This document shows positions 42,552 to 51,865 of a stretch of 64,000 nt of DNA, one piece after another. The position numbers and the translations under genes were made by a program. Origin of the DNA: Pseudonocardia acidicola (lineage in GTDB: Bacteria; Actinomycetota; Actinomycetes; Mycobacteriales; Pseudonocardiaceae); contig NZ_JAAXLA010000011.1 of assembly GCF_012911935.1 (NCBI RefSeq), positions 58,742-122,741 on the forward strand. The letters are read 5' to 3'. The number at the start of each line of letters is the position of its first letter. The stretch's first letter is position 1. Below the pieces are notes generated by a model. That model was not told the origin of the DNA. It saw nothing but the letters and a program-made list of their open reading frames with translations, and did no database searches.

Positions 42552-43735
42552 CGTACACCGTCACAGCGCCGCAGCTGGGCCTGGCCGCGGCGAACGACCG
42601 GGACGGGACCGTGGAGGAGGGCTGCCAGTTCCCGACCGGACCCGGGGGTGCGGTGTGCGACCAGAAGATCGAGCGGTCCGGGGTGCCAGGGCGGCCGTCG
42701 CGCTACTGCGACAACCCCGACCACCCGGGCCCGGGCGTTCGCCGCGCGCCGCAATCTGGAGCGGGCCGCCGCCGGCGGGGTAGGACGACTGGTCGAGGAT
42801 GTGCTGGTCGCGCCGGAACGGCCGGTGTCCGATGGCCAGCTCTCGTTGGGCGCGTTGCTGGTGCGGTTCGAGGAGACCGCGGAGTGGACCCGCCGAGCCG
42901 GTGCGGAGCAGCAGGCCGAGCTGGCCGCGATCCTGGAGCGGGCCACCGAGGTTGCCCGGACGGTCGCCGACCCGGATGCCGCGTCCTACGAGGTCGAGCA
43001 GATCCGGCGGGATGCCGACGTGCGGATCTCGGAGGCTGAGGGAGCGCGGTCGGCTGCCGAGCGCACAGCGGCCAACGAGCGCCGGCGGGCGGATCAGGAG
43101 GTCGAGCAGCGGGCCCAGGCCGACGAAGCGGCGGAGGAAGCCTTGGCCGCCGTCGAGCAGGCCCGGGCCGACGCCCCGGCCGCGGTCGGGCAGGAGCGGC
43201 AGGCGCCGAGCAGGCCGTGGCGGCCGCCGCGGCCGCGGGCGAGGTGTCGGACCGGATCCGTGCCGAGGCAGCGCAGCTGGTCGAGCGAGTGCGCGCCGAG
43301 TCCGCCGAGCAGGCCCAGGCGGCCGCGGAGGTGCAGGTCCGTGCAGCGGGGGTTGAGGCGCAGACCGCGCGGCAGGAGGCCTCGGAGCCCGGTCTGGCCC
43401 GGACTCGGGCGCAGGCGGACAAGGCGGCCGCGGACCGGGCTGCGGCGGCGGACCGGGCGACGGTGGAGCGGTTGCGGGGTGAGCTCGAGGAGATGCGGGC
43501 GGCGCACCGTGAGGAGCTGGCCGAGCTGCGCCGCAAAGCCGCGGCCAAGCGGGCCGAGCTGCGCCGGGTTACCTCCGAGCAGATCGCCGCGATCAGCGCG
43601 AGCTTCCAGCAGGCCAGCAACGCCAACCTGAGCGCCGGCGGCGAGGTCGAGGCGGAGGGCCGGGGCGGGCGTGCCCGCGGCCGCCGGGGTGCTTCCGGCG
43701 GAAGCCCCGACCACGACCGCGCCGGCGACCAGTAG
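42552..43735 (+). pseudogene. Zinc-finger plus coiled-coil plasmid protein (KfrA-like), frameshifted
   Basis: The N-terminal part has a Cys/His cluster (C-Q-F-P-x6-C ... S-R-Y-C-D-N-P-D-H). It is followed, after a roughly 2-base loss near 42725, by a long Ala/Glu/Arg coiled coil (R-N-L-E-R-A-A ... A-D-Q-E-V-E-Q-R-A-Q-A-D-E-A-A-E-E-A). A second frameshift near 43190 moves the rest into another frame (A-E-Q-A-V-A-A-A-A-A-A-G-E-V-S-D-R-I-R-A-E) to the stop at 43735. An intact version would resemble KfrA-type DNA-binding coiled-coil proteins. The start is not defined. Sequencing errors in GC runs are possible. Confidence 0.55.
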
Positions 43736-43971
43736 CCGCGACCGGAGAGGAAGGACACCGATCACCATAACCAGCGGCAACCCCAGCAGCACGAGTAGCA
43801 GTAGCAGCGCGGGGGACACGCCCGGGCCCCGGAAAGCAGGAACCCCGGTGGTGACGACGGGCAGTAGGTGCAACACCGGGCTGCCCGACGTCCGGGTTCG
43901 GTTCTGGTGCTCCACGGGCCCGGACGGTGAGCGTTGAATTGCTGCGTTAGTAGCACCGCAGGCGCAGTGAG
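43736..43971. other. Intergenic region, nothing recognised
   Basis: No supported gene lies between the coiled-coil pseudogene and the abi operator. Confidence 0.3.
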
Positions 43972-44010
43972 TGCTGCAAAAGTATCCCAAGTGAGGTTAT
44001 TATTGCAGCA
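43972..44010. promoter_or_regulatory. Inverted repeat TGCTGCAA/TTGCAGCA upstream of abiE
   Basis: Perfect 8-base arms at 43972-43979 and 44003-44010 are separated by 23 bases, in an AT-rich patch 46 bases before the AbiEi start. AbiEi antitoxins are known to repress their promoter through inverted repeats, so this is a likely operator. Confidence 0.55.
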
Positions 44011-44055
44011 ACTCGTGAGTGACTAGTGCAGTCACATAGGTGTTAGGGGTGAGAT

Positions 44056-45171
44056 GTGAAGAGCGCTGAGGTGGCGCTGGTGGTCACCGATCTGGCCGCC
44101 GGCCAGTGGGGGCTGGTCACCACGCCCCAAGCGGTGGCGGCCGGACTGAGTCGTATCCAGCTGTCGCGGCTGTGCGCGGCGGGGATCCTCGTCCGCCTCA
44201 CCCACGGCGTCTACGCGGTGCGCGTGGCGATAGCCACCGAGAACATCGAGCTGTTCGCTGCGTGGCTAGCGCTCGACCCGGAGCGGCCGGCTGCGGACCG
44301 GCTGGGGGACGGCCCGGGCGGGCCGGTGGTGTCGCACGCGTCGGCCGCGGCCTTTTACGGGTTCGGTGACCTCGACGCCGACCGCCACGAGTTCACCACG
44401 CCCGCGCGTAAGCAGACCCGGCGGGCCGACCTGCGGCTACACCGGGGCGCGCTGCCCGAGGGCGACGTCACCCTGCACCGCGGGCTGCCGGTCACTACGC
44501 CGGCGCGCACGATCGTCGACCTGCTCGCCGATGGCCACGACGGTGGCCACGTTGCCGGGGTGCTCGCCGACGCGGTCCGGGCCCGGCAGGTCGACCTCGA
44601 CGAGCTCGGCGGCCGCCTGGCGCCGTTCGCAGCCCGGTTCGGTCTCGCGCGCCGTGACGGCGAGGCGCTGCTGCGGCACCTGCTCGAACTCGGCGGGGCC
44701 GCCGAACAAGCCGACGCCGACGATCTCGCCAGCCTCGCGCGGACCAACCACCTGCCGGTCGCCGCGGTGGCCGCCGCGCTGGCCGATCACGCCGCCCAGA
44801 ACCGGGTAGCCGAGATCAGCCGGCTGCTCGCCCTACCTGATGTCCAGGCTGCGGCGGAGAGGGCGATGCCGTTCCAACGGATCGCTGCGCTCCAGGCCGC
44901 GATCAACGAGCAGCTGTCCCCGTACCGGCGGATGGCCGAGCTCCAGGCTGCGATCAACGAGCAGCAGCTCTCGCCGTACCGGCGGATGCAGGAAGCGCAG
45001 CAAGCGTGGGCCAGCCAGGTCGCGGCTGTTGCGGCGCAACAGACGTCGCCGGTCGGGCTCAGTGCGGCCCTGGCGCTGGCACAGGGTCAGGGGCGCGGCG
45101 AGCGCGCCGAGACACCCCAGCCGCCGCAACGGCCGGGCGGGGACGATCAGCGTGACGGGGACGATCAGTAG
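44056..45171 (+). CDS. abiEi: AbiEi-type antitoxin/transcriptional repressor
   Basis: The 371-residue protein has an N-terminal winged helix (G-L-V-T-T-P-Q-A-V-A-A-G-L-S-R-I-Q-L ... L-V-R-L-T-H-G-V-Y-A-V, residues 18-52) and an AbiEi C-terminal-type region (S-H-A-S-A-A-A-F-Y-G-F-G-D). The C-terminal third holds an 18-19-residue tandem repeat (L-Q-A-A-I-N-E-Q-x-L-S-P-Y-R-R-M) encoded at about 44889-44999, and a hydrophilic tail. GTG 44056 follows AGGGGTGAG. It pairs with the nucleotidyltransferase toxin that overlaps its 3' end by 20 bases. Confidence 0.82.
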   Translation: MKSAEVALVVTDLAAGQWGLVTTPQAVAAGLSRIQLSRLCAAGILVRLTHGVYAVRVAIATENIELFAAWLALDPERPAADRLGDGPGGPVVSHASAAAFYGFGDLDADRHEFTTPARKQTRRADLRLHRGALPEGDVTLHRGLPVTTPARTIVDLLADGHDGGHVAGVLADAVRARQVDLDELGGRLAPFAARFGLARRDGEALLRHLLELGGAAEQADADDLASLARTNHLPVAAVAAALADHAAQNRVAEISRLLALPDVQAAAERAMPFQRIAALQAAINEQLSPYRRMAELQAAINEQQLSPYRRMQEAQQAWASQVAAVAAQQTSPVGLSAALALAQGQGRGERAETPQPPQRPGGDDQRDGDDQ

Positions 45172-46129
45172 CCTGTCGCCGGTGACCGAGGTGACCCACC
45201 CGAGCGGGTACGCCACACCCCAGGCGATGTGGGCTGCGGTGTCCAGCCGCGGCAGGACCGCGGCGAAGGCCACCGGCATCCCGGCGGACAAGCTGCAGCG
45301 GCAGTTCGTCTACGACCGGTTCCTGGCGCGGCTGTTCACCTACGCCCCCGACGGTGACTGGGTTCTCAAGGGCGGCACCGCGCTGCTCGCCCGGGTGCGC
45401 ACCGCCCGGCACAGCCGCGACATCGACCTGTTCCGCCGGACCGGCACCCTCGACAACGCCGTCACCGAGCTGCGCGCCGCGGCCGCCCTAGACCTCGACG
45501 ACCACTTCCGGTTCGTGTTCACCTCCGCCGCCCCGAAGTTCCAGGACGAACGTCCCGGCCAACCCGACAGCCGGCTGGCCACCGTGAAGATCACAAGCTA
45601 CGCCGGCGTGACCAAGGCGGCCGACTTCACCGTCGACGTCGTCATCGGCTCGATCATCACCGGCGACCCCGAGCCGCGGCAGTCGGCCCCGACCATCACG
45701 ATGCCCGGGATCGAGCCCCCGCGATGCCTGCTGTATCCGGTGGCCGACCACATCGCCGACAAGGTCTGCGCGACCTTCGAGCGCCACGGCAGCGCGCTGC
45801 TGCCCTCCAGCCGAGTGCGTGACCTGGTCGACCTGGTCGTCATCGCCCGGACCCAGCGGGTCGACGCAGACGCCCTGCGTACCGCAATCATCGCCGAGCG
45901 AGATCACCGAGGGCTCGACCCGATCACCCGCTGGGCCTGCCCTCATCAGTGGGCCAGCTCCTACCCCCGCCTCGCCCGTGACGTCGCCGAGTGCCAGGAA
46001 CACCGCACCTTCGAGGCCGCCACGGCGTTCGTCGGGAGCTTCCTTGATCCCATCCTGGCCGCCGGCCTCATCAACGCCACCTGGCACCCGCACCAGCGCT
46101 GTTGGACCAACTCGGCTCTCGCCGGCTAA
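45152..46129 (+). CDS. abiEii: AbiEii-type nucleotidyltransferase toxin
   Basis: The 325-residue toxin has the DNA polymerase beta-like motif L-K-G-G-T-A-L-L-A-R-V-R then R-H-S-R-D-I-D-L-F, which provides the metal-binding acids. It later has H-I-A-D-K-V-C-A-T and R-V-R-D-L-V-D-L-V-V-I-A, as in AbiEii/AbiGii proteins. GTG 45152, preceded by GGCGGGGACG, is preferred; GTGs at 45182 and 45191 are alternatives. Family members inactivate tRNA by adding nucleotides and give phage abortive infection or plasmid stability. Confidence 0.85.
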   Translation: MTGTISSLSPVTEVTHPSGYATPQAMWAAVSSRGRTAAKATGIPADKLQRQFVYDRFLARLFTYAPDGDWVLKGGTALLARVRTARHSRDIDLFRRTGTLDNAVTELRAAAALDLDDHFRFVFTSAAPKFQDERPGQPDSRLATVKITSYAGVTKAADFTVDVVIGSIITGDPEPRQSAPTITMPGIEPPRCLLYPVADHIADKVCATFERHGSALLPSSRVRDLVDLVVIARTQRVDADALRTAIIAERDHRGLDPITRWACPHQWASSYPRLARDVAECQEHRTFEAATAFVGSFLDPILAAGLINATWHPHQRCWTNSALAG

Positions 46130-46143
46130 GGGCGTCCCTCCGG

Positions 46144-46460
46144 TCAGGCCAGATAGGCGGTGAGGGTGTAGGCCGCGTGGCGGTCGAGCGAGCTTCGGGA
46201 GCGGTCGTAGCGGCGCGTCGTGCGCGGGTCGCGGTGGCCGGCGAAGTCCTGCACGTCGCGCAGCGGTGCCCCAGCGTCGAGGGCAAGGGTGATGGTGGTG
46301 TGGCGCATCGAGTGCGGCGACAACCGCGCCCAGGACGGCACGCCAGCCGCGCGAGCCAGCCGCCAGACCAGCCGCCACAGGGCGGCCTGGTCGAGCCGGG
46401 CCGCTGCTGGAGACCCGCCGCCCGGCCGGCCTGTAGCAGCTGCGCCAGCGGGGCCCCTTG
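46144..46460 (-). pseudogene. Tyrosine recombinase, C-terminal fragment
   Basis: The reverse strand encodes the catalytic end of a second tyrosine recombinase: L-S-P-H-S-M-R-H-T-T-I-T, D-F-A-G-H-R-D-P-R-T-T-R-R-Y-D-R and L-D-R-H-A-A-Y-T-L-T-A-Y-L-A. The first catalytic Arg and the N-terminal domain are missing. It is distinct from the intact recombinase at 40137. Confidence 0.75.
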
Positions 46461-46519
46461 TGTCAGAAGCGGCGGCGGAGCTGCACACCGCGGCGATCCG
46501 GGGTACCTGGCCGACATAG

Positions 46520-46800
46520 TCGCGGGCCGGGAGTCGCTGATGCCGCGCTCGCGCAGCAACCGGCGGTACTTATCGAAGTCGTAGCCGCGGTCGGCGAACA
46601 GCTCCCGCGGCGTGCGCCGGGGCCGGCCGTGGAGCCCGCGGATCGGCGGGATCGCGTCCAGCAGGGGCAGAAGCTGAGTGACGTCGTGGCGGTGGCCGCC
46701 GCTCAGGGTGACCGCCGGCGGGATGCCGCCGGTGTCGACGATCAGGTGGTGCTTGGAGCCGGGATGGCCGCGCGTGCCAGAACCAAATTGGCTTGCCGTT
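46520..46800 (-). pseudogene. IS5-family transposase, internal fragment
   Basis: The reverse strand reads G-S-K-H-H-L-I-V-D-T-G-G-I-P, G-G-H-R-H-D-V-T-Q-L-L-P-L-L-D-A-I-P-P and L-F-A-D-R-G-Y-D-F-D-K-Y-R-R, the central DDE region of an IS5 transposase. The N- and C-termini are missing. It joins the recombinase fragment, marking a deletion or insertion scar. Confidence 0.75.
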
Positions 46801-46893
46801 GACAGCCCGGGGGACAGTGCACCGTTTCACCCGCGCTGACCGGCCCGCGGGCATCTCGCGGAGTCACAGATAGTTTCATTGAGTTCTGAGGCA

Positions 46894-47622
46894 TCAGCGG
46901 CGAGAGCTCATCCGTGCAACGAAGGTGTATCGGTCGCCTCGGTACCAGCTACGGACCCATTCGACCGGGGCCCCGGACTCATCGAAGCTGTGCCGGGTGA
47001 GGACCAGCATGGGGGCCCCGGTATCGGTACCGAGGAGCTCGGACTCGCGGGGGGACGCAGGCGCCGTTTCGATCGTCTCGACCGCCTCCACGATGGCGAC
47101 GCCCCACTGCTCGGACAGCACCTGATACAGCGAGCCGGACCGTCGGAGGAGTCGGGCCAATCCGGGGAACCGGGCGGCCGACAGGTGCGACTGCTCGAGG
47201 GCCATCGGCGCTCCGTTGACCCTGCGCAGTCGCTCGATCCGGTGCACGGCGGCATTGACCTTGATGTGGAGCAGCTCGGAGATCTCCGGGGTGGCCCAGA
47301 CCCGCTCGGCGGCGATCAGCGAGGTCTGCAGTTCGAGGCCGGATGCGGCGGCCTGGTCGGTGAAGCTCGCCATCTCGAGGGGCCAAGCGAGCTTGGGCTC
47401 GGCCACGTAGGTACCCGAGCCGTGGCGACGCTCGAGACGCCCCTCCGCCACCAGCTCGCTGAGCGCCTGGCGGACTGTGCTCCGCGAGGTCTCCAGCAAC
47501 TTGGCCAGTTCCCGTTCCGCGGGCAGTGGGGCCCCGGGTTCGAACTCGGCCAACAGCCCCAGTAGGTGCCTTTTGACCAGGTAGTACTTCGGCTCGTTGG
47601 TGTGCTCGTCGGCCCGCATCAT
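46894..47622 (-). CDS. GntR/HutC-family regulator (DasR/NagR-like)
   Basis: The 242-residue regulator has a GntR winged helix at about 10-75 (L-P-A-E-R-E-L-A-K-L-L-E-T-S-R-S-T-V-R-Q-A-L-S-E-L) and a UTRA effector domain at about 90-240. ATG 47622 follows TAGGAG. A dre-like operator lies 40-55 bases upstream and NagA and MurQ genes are adjacent. It most likely responds to glucosamine-6-phosphate or a related sugar phosphate and represses the surrounding operons. Confidence 0.88.
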   Translation of the reverse strand: MMRADEHTNEPKYYLVKRHLLGLLAEFEPGAPLPAERELAKLLETSRSTVRQALSELVAEGRLERRHGSGTYVAEPKLAWPLEMASFTDQAAASGLELQTSLIAAERVWATPEISELLHIKVNAAVHRIERLRRVNGAPMALEQSHLSAARFPGLARLLRRSGSLYQVLSEQWGVAIVEAVETIETAPASPRESELLGTDTGAPMLVLTRHSFDESGAPVEWVRSWYRGDRYTFVARMSSRR

Positions 47623-47661
47623 CGCGCATCTCCTACCTGCCCCGAACTCGACGGAGCGCGA

Positions 47662-47677
47662 ATTGGTCTGTACCATT
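47662..47677. promoter_or_regulatory. dre-like operator (DasR-type)
   Basis: ATTGGTCTGTACCATT matches 13 of 16 bases of the DasR consensus ACTGGTCTACACCATT and is palindromic in its core (TGGT...ACCA). It lies between the GntR gene (minus) and the sugar isomerase gene (plus). Confidence 0.65.
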
Positions 47678-47818
47678 ATTCAGGGCGAGGCAAGCGTGGC
47701 GCTTCTCCGGGAGTCGCCCACCCTACGTCCGCAGGATCGACACCAGCTGCACGTCCACACTGACATCAGCGCATCACGCGACGTGGTCGATGACGCTGTT
47801 ACCGGGTCGGAGGCTTCC

Positions 47819-48907
47819 TTGAATCGATCGGCACCCGTCGTCACGTCACCGCCGGGTCGGCTGATGGAAGCCGAGATCAACGAACAGCCCGCCATCTTGC
47901 GCCGGTTGCGCGCCGACGGCTCGGACGCGATCGGCGCCCTGTCCGGGGAGCTGGCCCGGCGCGACATCAGGTTCGTCCTGCTGGCCGCCCGTGGCACCTC
48001 CGACCACGCTGCGCTGTACGCCAAGTACCTCGCCGAGGTGCAGCTCGGGCTGCCGGCCGGGCTGGTGTCGCCGTCCTCGATGACGGTGTACGGCGCGCGG
48101 CCCGATCTGACCGGCGCGCTGTTCATCGCGGTGAGCCAGTCCGGGGGCTCACCAGACCTCGTCGAGTCCGTGGCCACTGCGCGGGCCGGTGGGGCGACGA
48201 CGGTGGCCGTGACGAACAATGTCGGTTCCGAGCTGGCCGCGGCCGCGGAGTTCGTGGTCGACATCCGTGCCGGGCTCGAGCGCGCAGTCGCCGCGACGAA
48301 GACCTACACCGCGGAGCTACTCGCGCTGTACTTGCTGCTGATGCCGCTATCCCCTTCGGAAATCGACGTCGGAGAGAGGTCAGCGTCGCTCGCGGACGCC
48401 GCCGAGCAGACCCTCGCCGGTGTGCAGGACGTGGCCACGGCCGCTGCCCGGTACCGCTTCGCAGACCGCCTGATCACCACCGCGCGCGGGTATTCCTACC
48501 CAACAGCACGCGAGGCCGCACTGAAGCTCATGGAGACCGCCTACGTCGGGGCCCATGCGTTCTCCGGCGCGGACCTGTTGCACGGGCCGATGGCGATCGT
48601 CGACACCACTGTCCCGGTCATCGCGGTCGTGACTCCCGGCGCCGGCGGGGCCGCGATGCAGCCGGTGGTCACCGCGCTGCGCGCGCGGAACGCGGATCTG
48701 CTGGTCGTGTGTGGTGGGTCGGTGAGTGCGGACAGCGACGACGGTCGCCAGCTGACCCTGCGCGTAGCTGATGAGGGCGTTCCCGAGGAGCTGCTGCCGA
48801 TCGTGGAGATCCTTCCGTTGCAGCAGCTCGCGCTGCACCTGGCGCTCAGCCGCGGCGGTGATCCCGACGCGCCGCGCGGGCTGAACAAGGTGACCTCGAC
48901 GTGGTAG
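47819..48907 (+). CDS. SIS-domain amino-sugar phosphate deaminase/isomerase
   Basis: The roughly 362-residue protein has two SIS domains like the isomerase half of GlmS, without a glutaminase domain: A-A-R-G-T-S-D-H-A-A-L-Y-A-K, S-Q-S-G-G-S-P-D-L-V, and later H-G-P-M-A-I. It fits NagB-II/AgaS-type glucosamine-6-phosphate deaminases. TTG 47819 is chosen because GGAGG lies 5 bases upstream and homology starts there; the frame is open to 47597. It is followed by murQ with overlap. It would turn the sugar phosphate made by NagA into a glycolytic intermediate. Confidence 0.82.
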   Translation: MNRSAPVVTSPPGRLMEAEINEQPAILRRLRADGSDAIGALSGELARRDIRFVLLAARGTSDHAALYAKYLAEVQLGLPAGLVSPSSMTVYGARPDLTGALFIAVSQSGGSPDLVESVATARAGGATTVAVTNNVGSELAAAAEFVVDIRAGLERAVAATKTYTAELLALYLLLMPLSPSEIDVGERSASLADAAEQTLAGVQDVATAAARYRFADRLITTARGYSYPTAREAALKLMETAYVGAHAFSGADLLHGPMAIVDTTVPVIAVVTPGAGGAAMQPVVTALRARNADLLVVCGGSVSADSDDGRQLTLRVADEGVPEELLPIVEILPLQQLALHLALSRGGDPDAPRGLNKVTSTW

Positions 48908-49788
48908 ATCACGGGGCGCTCGACCTACTCGACACCGAGGACCTGGTCGACGCCATCGTCACCGCGCAGGCCCACGTCGTGGCGGTCGTGCGGGCGGCAG
49001 GTCCGGCGATCGCGGCCGCAGCCGAGCTGCTGGTCACGGCCTACGAGCGGGGCGGTCGGATCCTGCTCCTCGGGGCCGGCACGTCCGGCCGGCTGGCCGT
49101 CATGGAGGCGGCCGAGGTCCCCGGTACGTTCGGTGTCCCGGCCGAACGGATCGTGGCGCGGGTCGCCGGCGGGTCCGCCGAGCAGCTCATCGGCACCGAC
49201 GGCGCCGAGGACGACACCGCCCTCGCCCAGCGCGACATGACCGACCTGTCGGCCAGCGAGCCGGATGTCCTGGTGGCCGTCGCGGCCAGCGGCACGACCC
49301 CGTACACCCTCACCGCAGCCGAGATCGCTCGCGCGAGGGGCGCCCCTGTCGTGGCCGTCACCAACCGGCCCGAGTCACCGCTGGCCGGCGCCGCTGATGT
49401 GGCCGTCACTCTCCCGGTCGGCGTCGAGGTGCTGTCCGGCTCCACTCGGCTGGCGGCCGGCACCGCGCAGAAGATCGCTCTCAACGCCCTGACCACGGCG
49501 GCGATGGTCCGGCTCGGGCGCGTGCACGATCGCTACATGGTCGACGTGGTGGCGGCCAACGAGAAGCTGGTGCAGCGTTTGACGACCATCGTCGCGGCAT
49601 GCACCGATGCCTCCCAGGCAACGGCCGAGGAAGCGTTGCAGCGCTGCGATGGAAATGGACGTGCGGCGATCGTCCACCTCGCCACCGGGCTGCCGCCGGA
49701 CGCCGCCGCGCGCCACGCGGCGGCCCACCGCACCGTGCGGGCGGCCGTCGAAGCCGGCCTCACGGCTGCCGGCGCCCGCCGCAGATGA
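48901..49788 (+). CDS. murQ: N-acetylmuramic acid 6-phosphate etherase
   Basis: The 295-residue SIS-fold lyase has G-A-G-T-S-G-R-L-A-V-M-E-A-A-E-V-P-G-T-F (active-site Glu in this stretch) and G-A-E-D-D. It also has A-A-S-G-T-T-P-Y-T and the G-S-T-R-L-A-A-G-T-A-Q-K signature. The family splits the lactyl ether of MurNAc-6-P to GlcNAc-6-P and lactate. GTG 48901 overlaps the stop of the preceding gene by 7 bases. It shows that the module handles cell-wall sugars. Its 3' end overlaps nagA convergently by 29 bases. Confidence 0.93.
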   Translation: MVDHGALDLLDTEDLVDAIVTAQAHVVAVVRAAGPAIAAAAELLVTAYERGGRILLLGAGTSGRLAVMEAAEVPGTFGVPAERIVARVAGGSAEQLIGTDGAEDDTALAQRDMTDLSASEPDVLVAVAASGTTPYTLTAAEIARARGAPVVAVTNRPESPLAGAADVAVTLPVGVEVLSGSTRLAAGTAQKIALNALTTAAMVRLGRVHDRYMVDVVAANEKLVQRLTTIVAACTDASQATAEEALQRCDGNGRAAIVHLATGLPPDAAARHAAAHRTVRAAVEAGLTAAGARRR

Positions 49789-50890
49789 CGTTCTTGACCT
49801 GAAGCTCGTCGTCGAGGTGCACCAGGTCGGCCGCCAGACCCGCAGCGATGCGCCCCCGCCGGCTGCTCTCGCCCAGGACACGTGCCGGGTTAGTGCTCGC
49901 AGCCGCCACTGCGACCTCGAGCGGGAGGCCGCACTCGACGACGGCGCGACGGACCGCTACATCCATTGTCAACGTGCTGCCAGCGAGCGAGCCACTGGAG
50001 GCGAGCCGGGCCTGCCCGTTCTCGACGAGGACGGGCTGCCCGCCCAGGGTGTACTGCCCATCGCCCATGCCGGTCGCCGAGATCGCGTCGGTGACGAGAA
50101 CCAGCTGAGAGGGATCGCGTTCCGCGACCATGCGCGTGATCGCCGCATGGACGTGCACACCGTCGTTGATCACCTCACAGGCGATACCGGAGTCGAGGGA
50201 GGCGAGCACCGGTCCCGGATCGCGATGACGCAACGGGCGCATGCCGTTGAACAGGTGCGTGGCGACGGAGGCGCCGCGCACGATCGCTGTGGCGGCCTGG
50301 GCGAACGTGGCATCCGTGTGGCCGAGCGCGGCGACCACCCCGGCCGCCCTGGCTGCTTCGACCACTTCACCGGCGCCGGGCAGCTCCGGCGCGATCGTGA
50401 TCATCTTCAGGGTGCCCCGGGAGACGTCGACCATCTTGCGGAACGCACTGACGTCGGGCGCCGTCAGGAAGGCGGGGTTCTGGGCCCCGCACCGCATCTG
50501 TGACAGGAACGGGCCTTCGAGGTGTGCTCCGAGCAGCGGCGTGTCGGCTGACTCGACGATGTCGGCAATCACGGCGAGCTGCTTGCACAACTCCTCAATC
50601 GGCGCGGTGACCAGCGACGCCAACATGCCCCCGGTGCCGTGGTTCCGGTGGTAGCGCGCGGCACGGTCCACCTGCTCGGCGTCGGCCGAGCCGAAGTCGG
50701 CGCCGGCACCGCCGTGGCAGTGGATGTCGATGAACGCTGGCACGAGGAACCCACCGCCCAGGTTCTGGGCATCCGTCGCCGGCGGGGCGCCCCGGCCGAT
50801 CGCGTCGATGCGGGCGCCGGCGGTGGCGATCCAGCCCTCGGTGATGATCTCGTCCGGGGTCACGATCGATGCCCCGTACAGCACAGTCAC
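49760..50890 (-). CDS. nagA: N-acetylglucosamine-6-phosphate deacetylase
   Basis: The 376-residue amidohydrolase has D-I-H-C-H-G-G, the metal Glu in H-L-E-G-P-F, His in G-H-T-D-A and H-L-F-N-G-M, and the catalytic Asp in V-T-D-A. It removes acetyl from GlcNAc-6-P, the product of MurQ. GTG 50890 overlaps the kinase stop. It is the last gene of the long leftward operon. Confidence 0.93.
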   Translation of the reverse strand: MTVLYGASIVTPDEIITEGWIATAGARIDAIGRGAPPATDAQNLGGGFLVPAFIDIHCHGGAGADFGSADAEQVDRAARYHRNHGTGGMLASLVTAPIEELCKQLAVIADIVESADTPLLGAHLEGPFLSQMRCGAQNPAFLTAPDVSAFRKMVDVSRGTLKMITIAPELPGAGEVVEAARAAGVVAALGHTDATFAQAATAIVRGASVATHLFNGMRPLRHRDPGPVLASLDSGIACEVINDGVHVHAAITRMVAERDPSQLVLVTDAISATGMGDGQYTLGGQPVLVENGQARLASSGSLAGSTLTMDVAVRRAVVECGLPLEVAVAAASTNPARVLGESSRRGRIAAGLAADLVHLDDELQVKNVICGGRRQP

Positions 50891-51828
50891 GCGTGTTCGT
50901 CCAATGCCTTCCAGGCGACCAGGGCCGCACCGCGACGCCCGGCGTCGCTTCCCAGATCCGAGATGACGATCCGCGGCGCGGGCCTGAAGGCCAGGCCGCG
51001 CTCGACTTCGTCGCGCAGTGGCTCGGTGAGCGCCGCACCTGCTCGAGCCAGGCCACCGCCGATGACGACAAGGGCGGGATCCATCACCAGCGTGTAGATC
51101 ACCAATGCTCGGCCGAGGGCGACGATCGCCTCATCGAGAACGCGCTGCGCGATGCGGTCGCCGCGGCCCGCGCGGGCGATCACGTCCTCGGCGCGGACCG
51201 GGCCCGCACCGCCCTGCGCCAGGTAGCGTCGGGGCAGCGCGGCCGCGCTGGCGTAGGCCTCGGTGCACCCCAGCTGGCCGCACGCGCACCGGTCGCCACT
51301 GGGATGCACAGGCAGATGACCGAGCTCGCCGGCCGTGCAGGACGCCCCGGCCACCACCGAGCCGCGGGTGACGACCGCGCCGGCGATACCCGTCCCGATG
51401 GCCAGAAACAGGAACTCGTCGACCCCCCGCCCAGTGCCTAGCCGGGCCTCGGCCAGCCCGGCTGCCCGGACGTCGTGGTCGATCGCGACCGGCACCCCTA
51501 CCCGCTCGCTGACCAGGCGGCGAATCGGCAGATCACGCCACCCGATGTTGGCCGAGAACCGGGCCACCCCGGCGGAGCTGTCGACCACACCGGGGAAGAT
51601 GAGGCCAGCTCCACGGGCGGTGAGCAGGTCGCCGGGAGCCGGCCGGAGCTCCTCGGCCGCGGTGACCACTGCGGCCAGCACGGCGCCCACACCGTCGGCG
51701 ACCGGAGTCGGCAGGTCGATCCTGCGATGCACAACGCCGTCACGCGTCTCCAGCGCGCCCTTGATCGCGGTGCCGCCGACGTCCAGCGCGATGACGGCCG
51801 CCTGGGCCGCGCGTGCTGGGCCCGTCAT
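50887..51828 (-). CDS. ROK-family sugar kinase
   Basis: The 313-residue kinase has the phosphate motif D-V-G-G-T-A-I-K at 16-23, catalytic Asp near 118 and the ROK zinc site (His171, Cys181, Cys183, Cys188). Relatives phosphorylate glucose, GlcNAc or ManNAc. The context with NagA and MurQ suggests an amino sugar such as GlcNAc or MurNAc; a true AnmK/MurK is not seen, so this kinase may supply the 6-phosphate. Confidence 0.9.
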   Translation of the reverse strand: MTGPARAAQAAVIALDVGGTAIKGALETRDGVVHRRIDLPTPVADGVGAVLAAVVTAAEELRPAPGDLLTARGAGLIFPGVVDSSAGVARFSANIGWRDLPIRRLVSERVGVPVAIDHDVRAAGLAEARLGTGRGVDEFLFLAIGTGIAGAVVTRGSVVAGASCTAGELGHLPVHPSGDRCACGQLGCTEAYASAAALPRRYLAQGGAGPVRAEDVIARAGRGDRIAQRVLDEAIVALGRALVIYTLVMDPALVVIGGGLARAGAALTEPLRDEVERGLAFRPAPRIVISDLGSDAGRRGAALVAWKALDEHA

Positions 51829-51865
51829 GTGCGGGCTCGCTGCCGCGCGCCTGAGCTGCGTGCTC

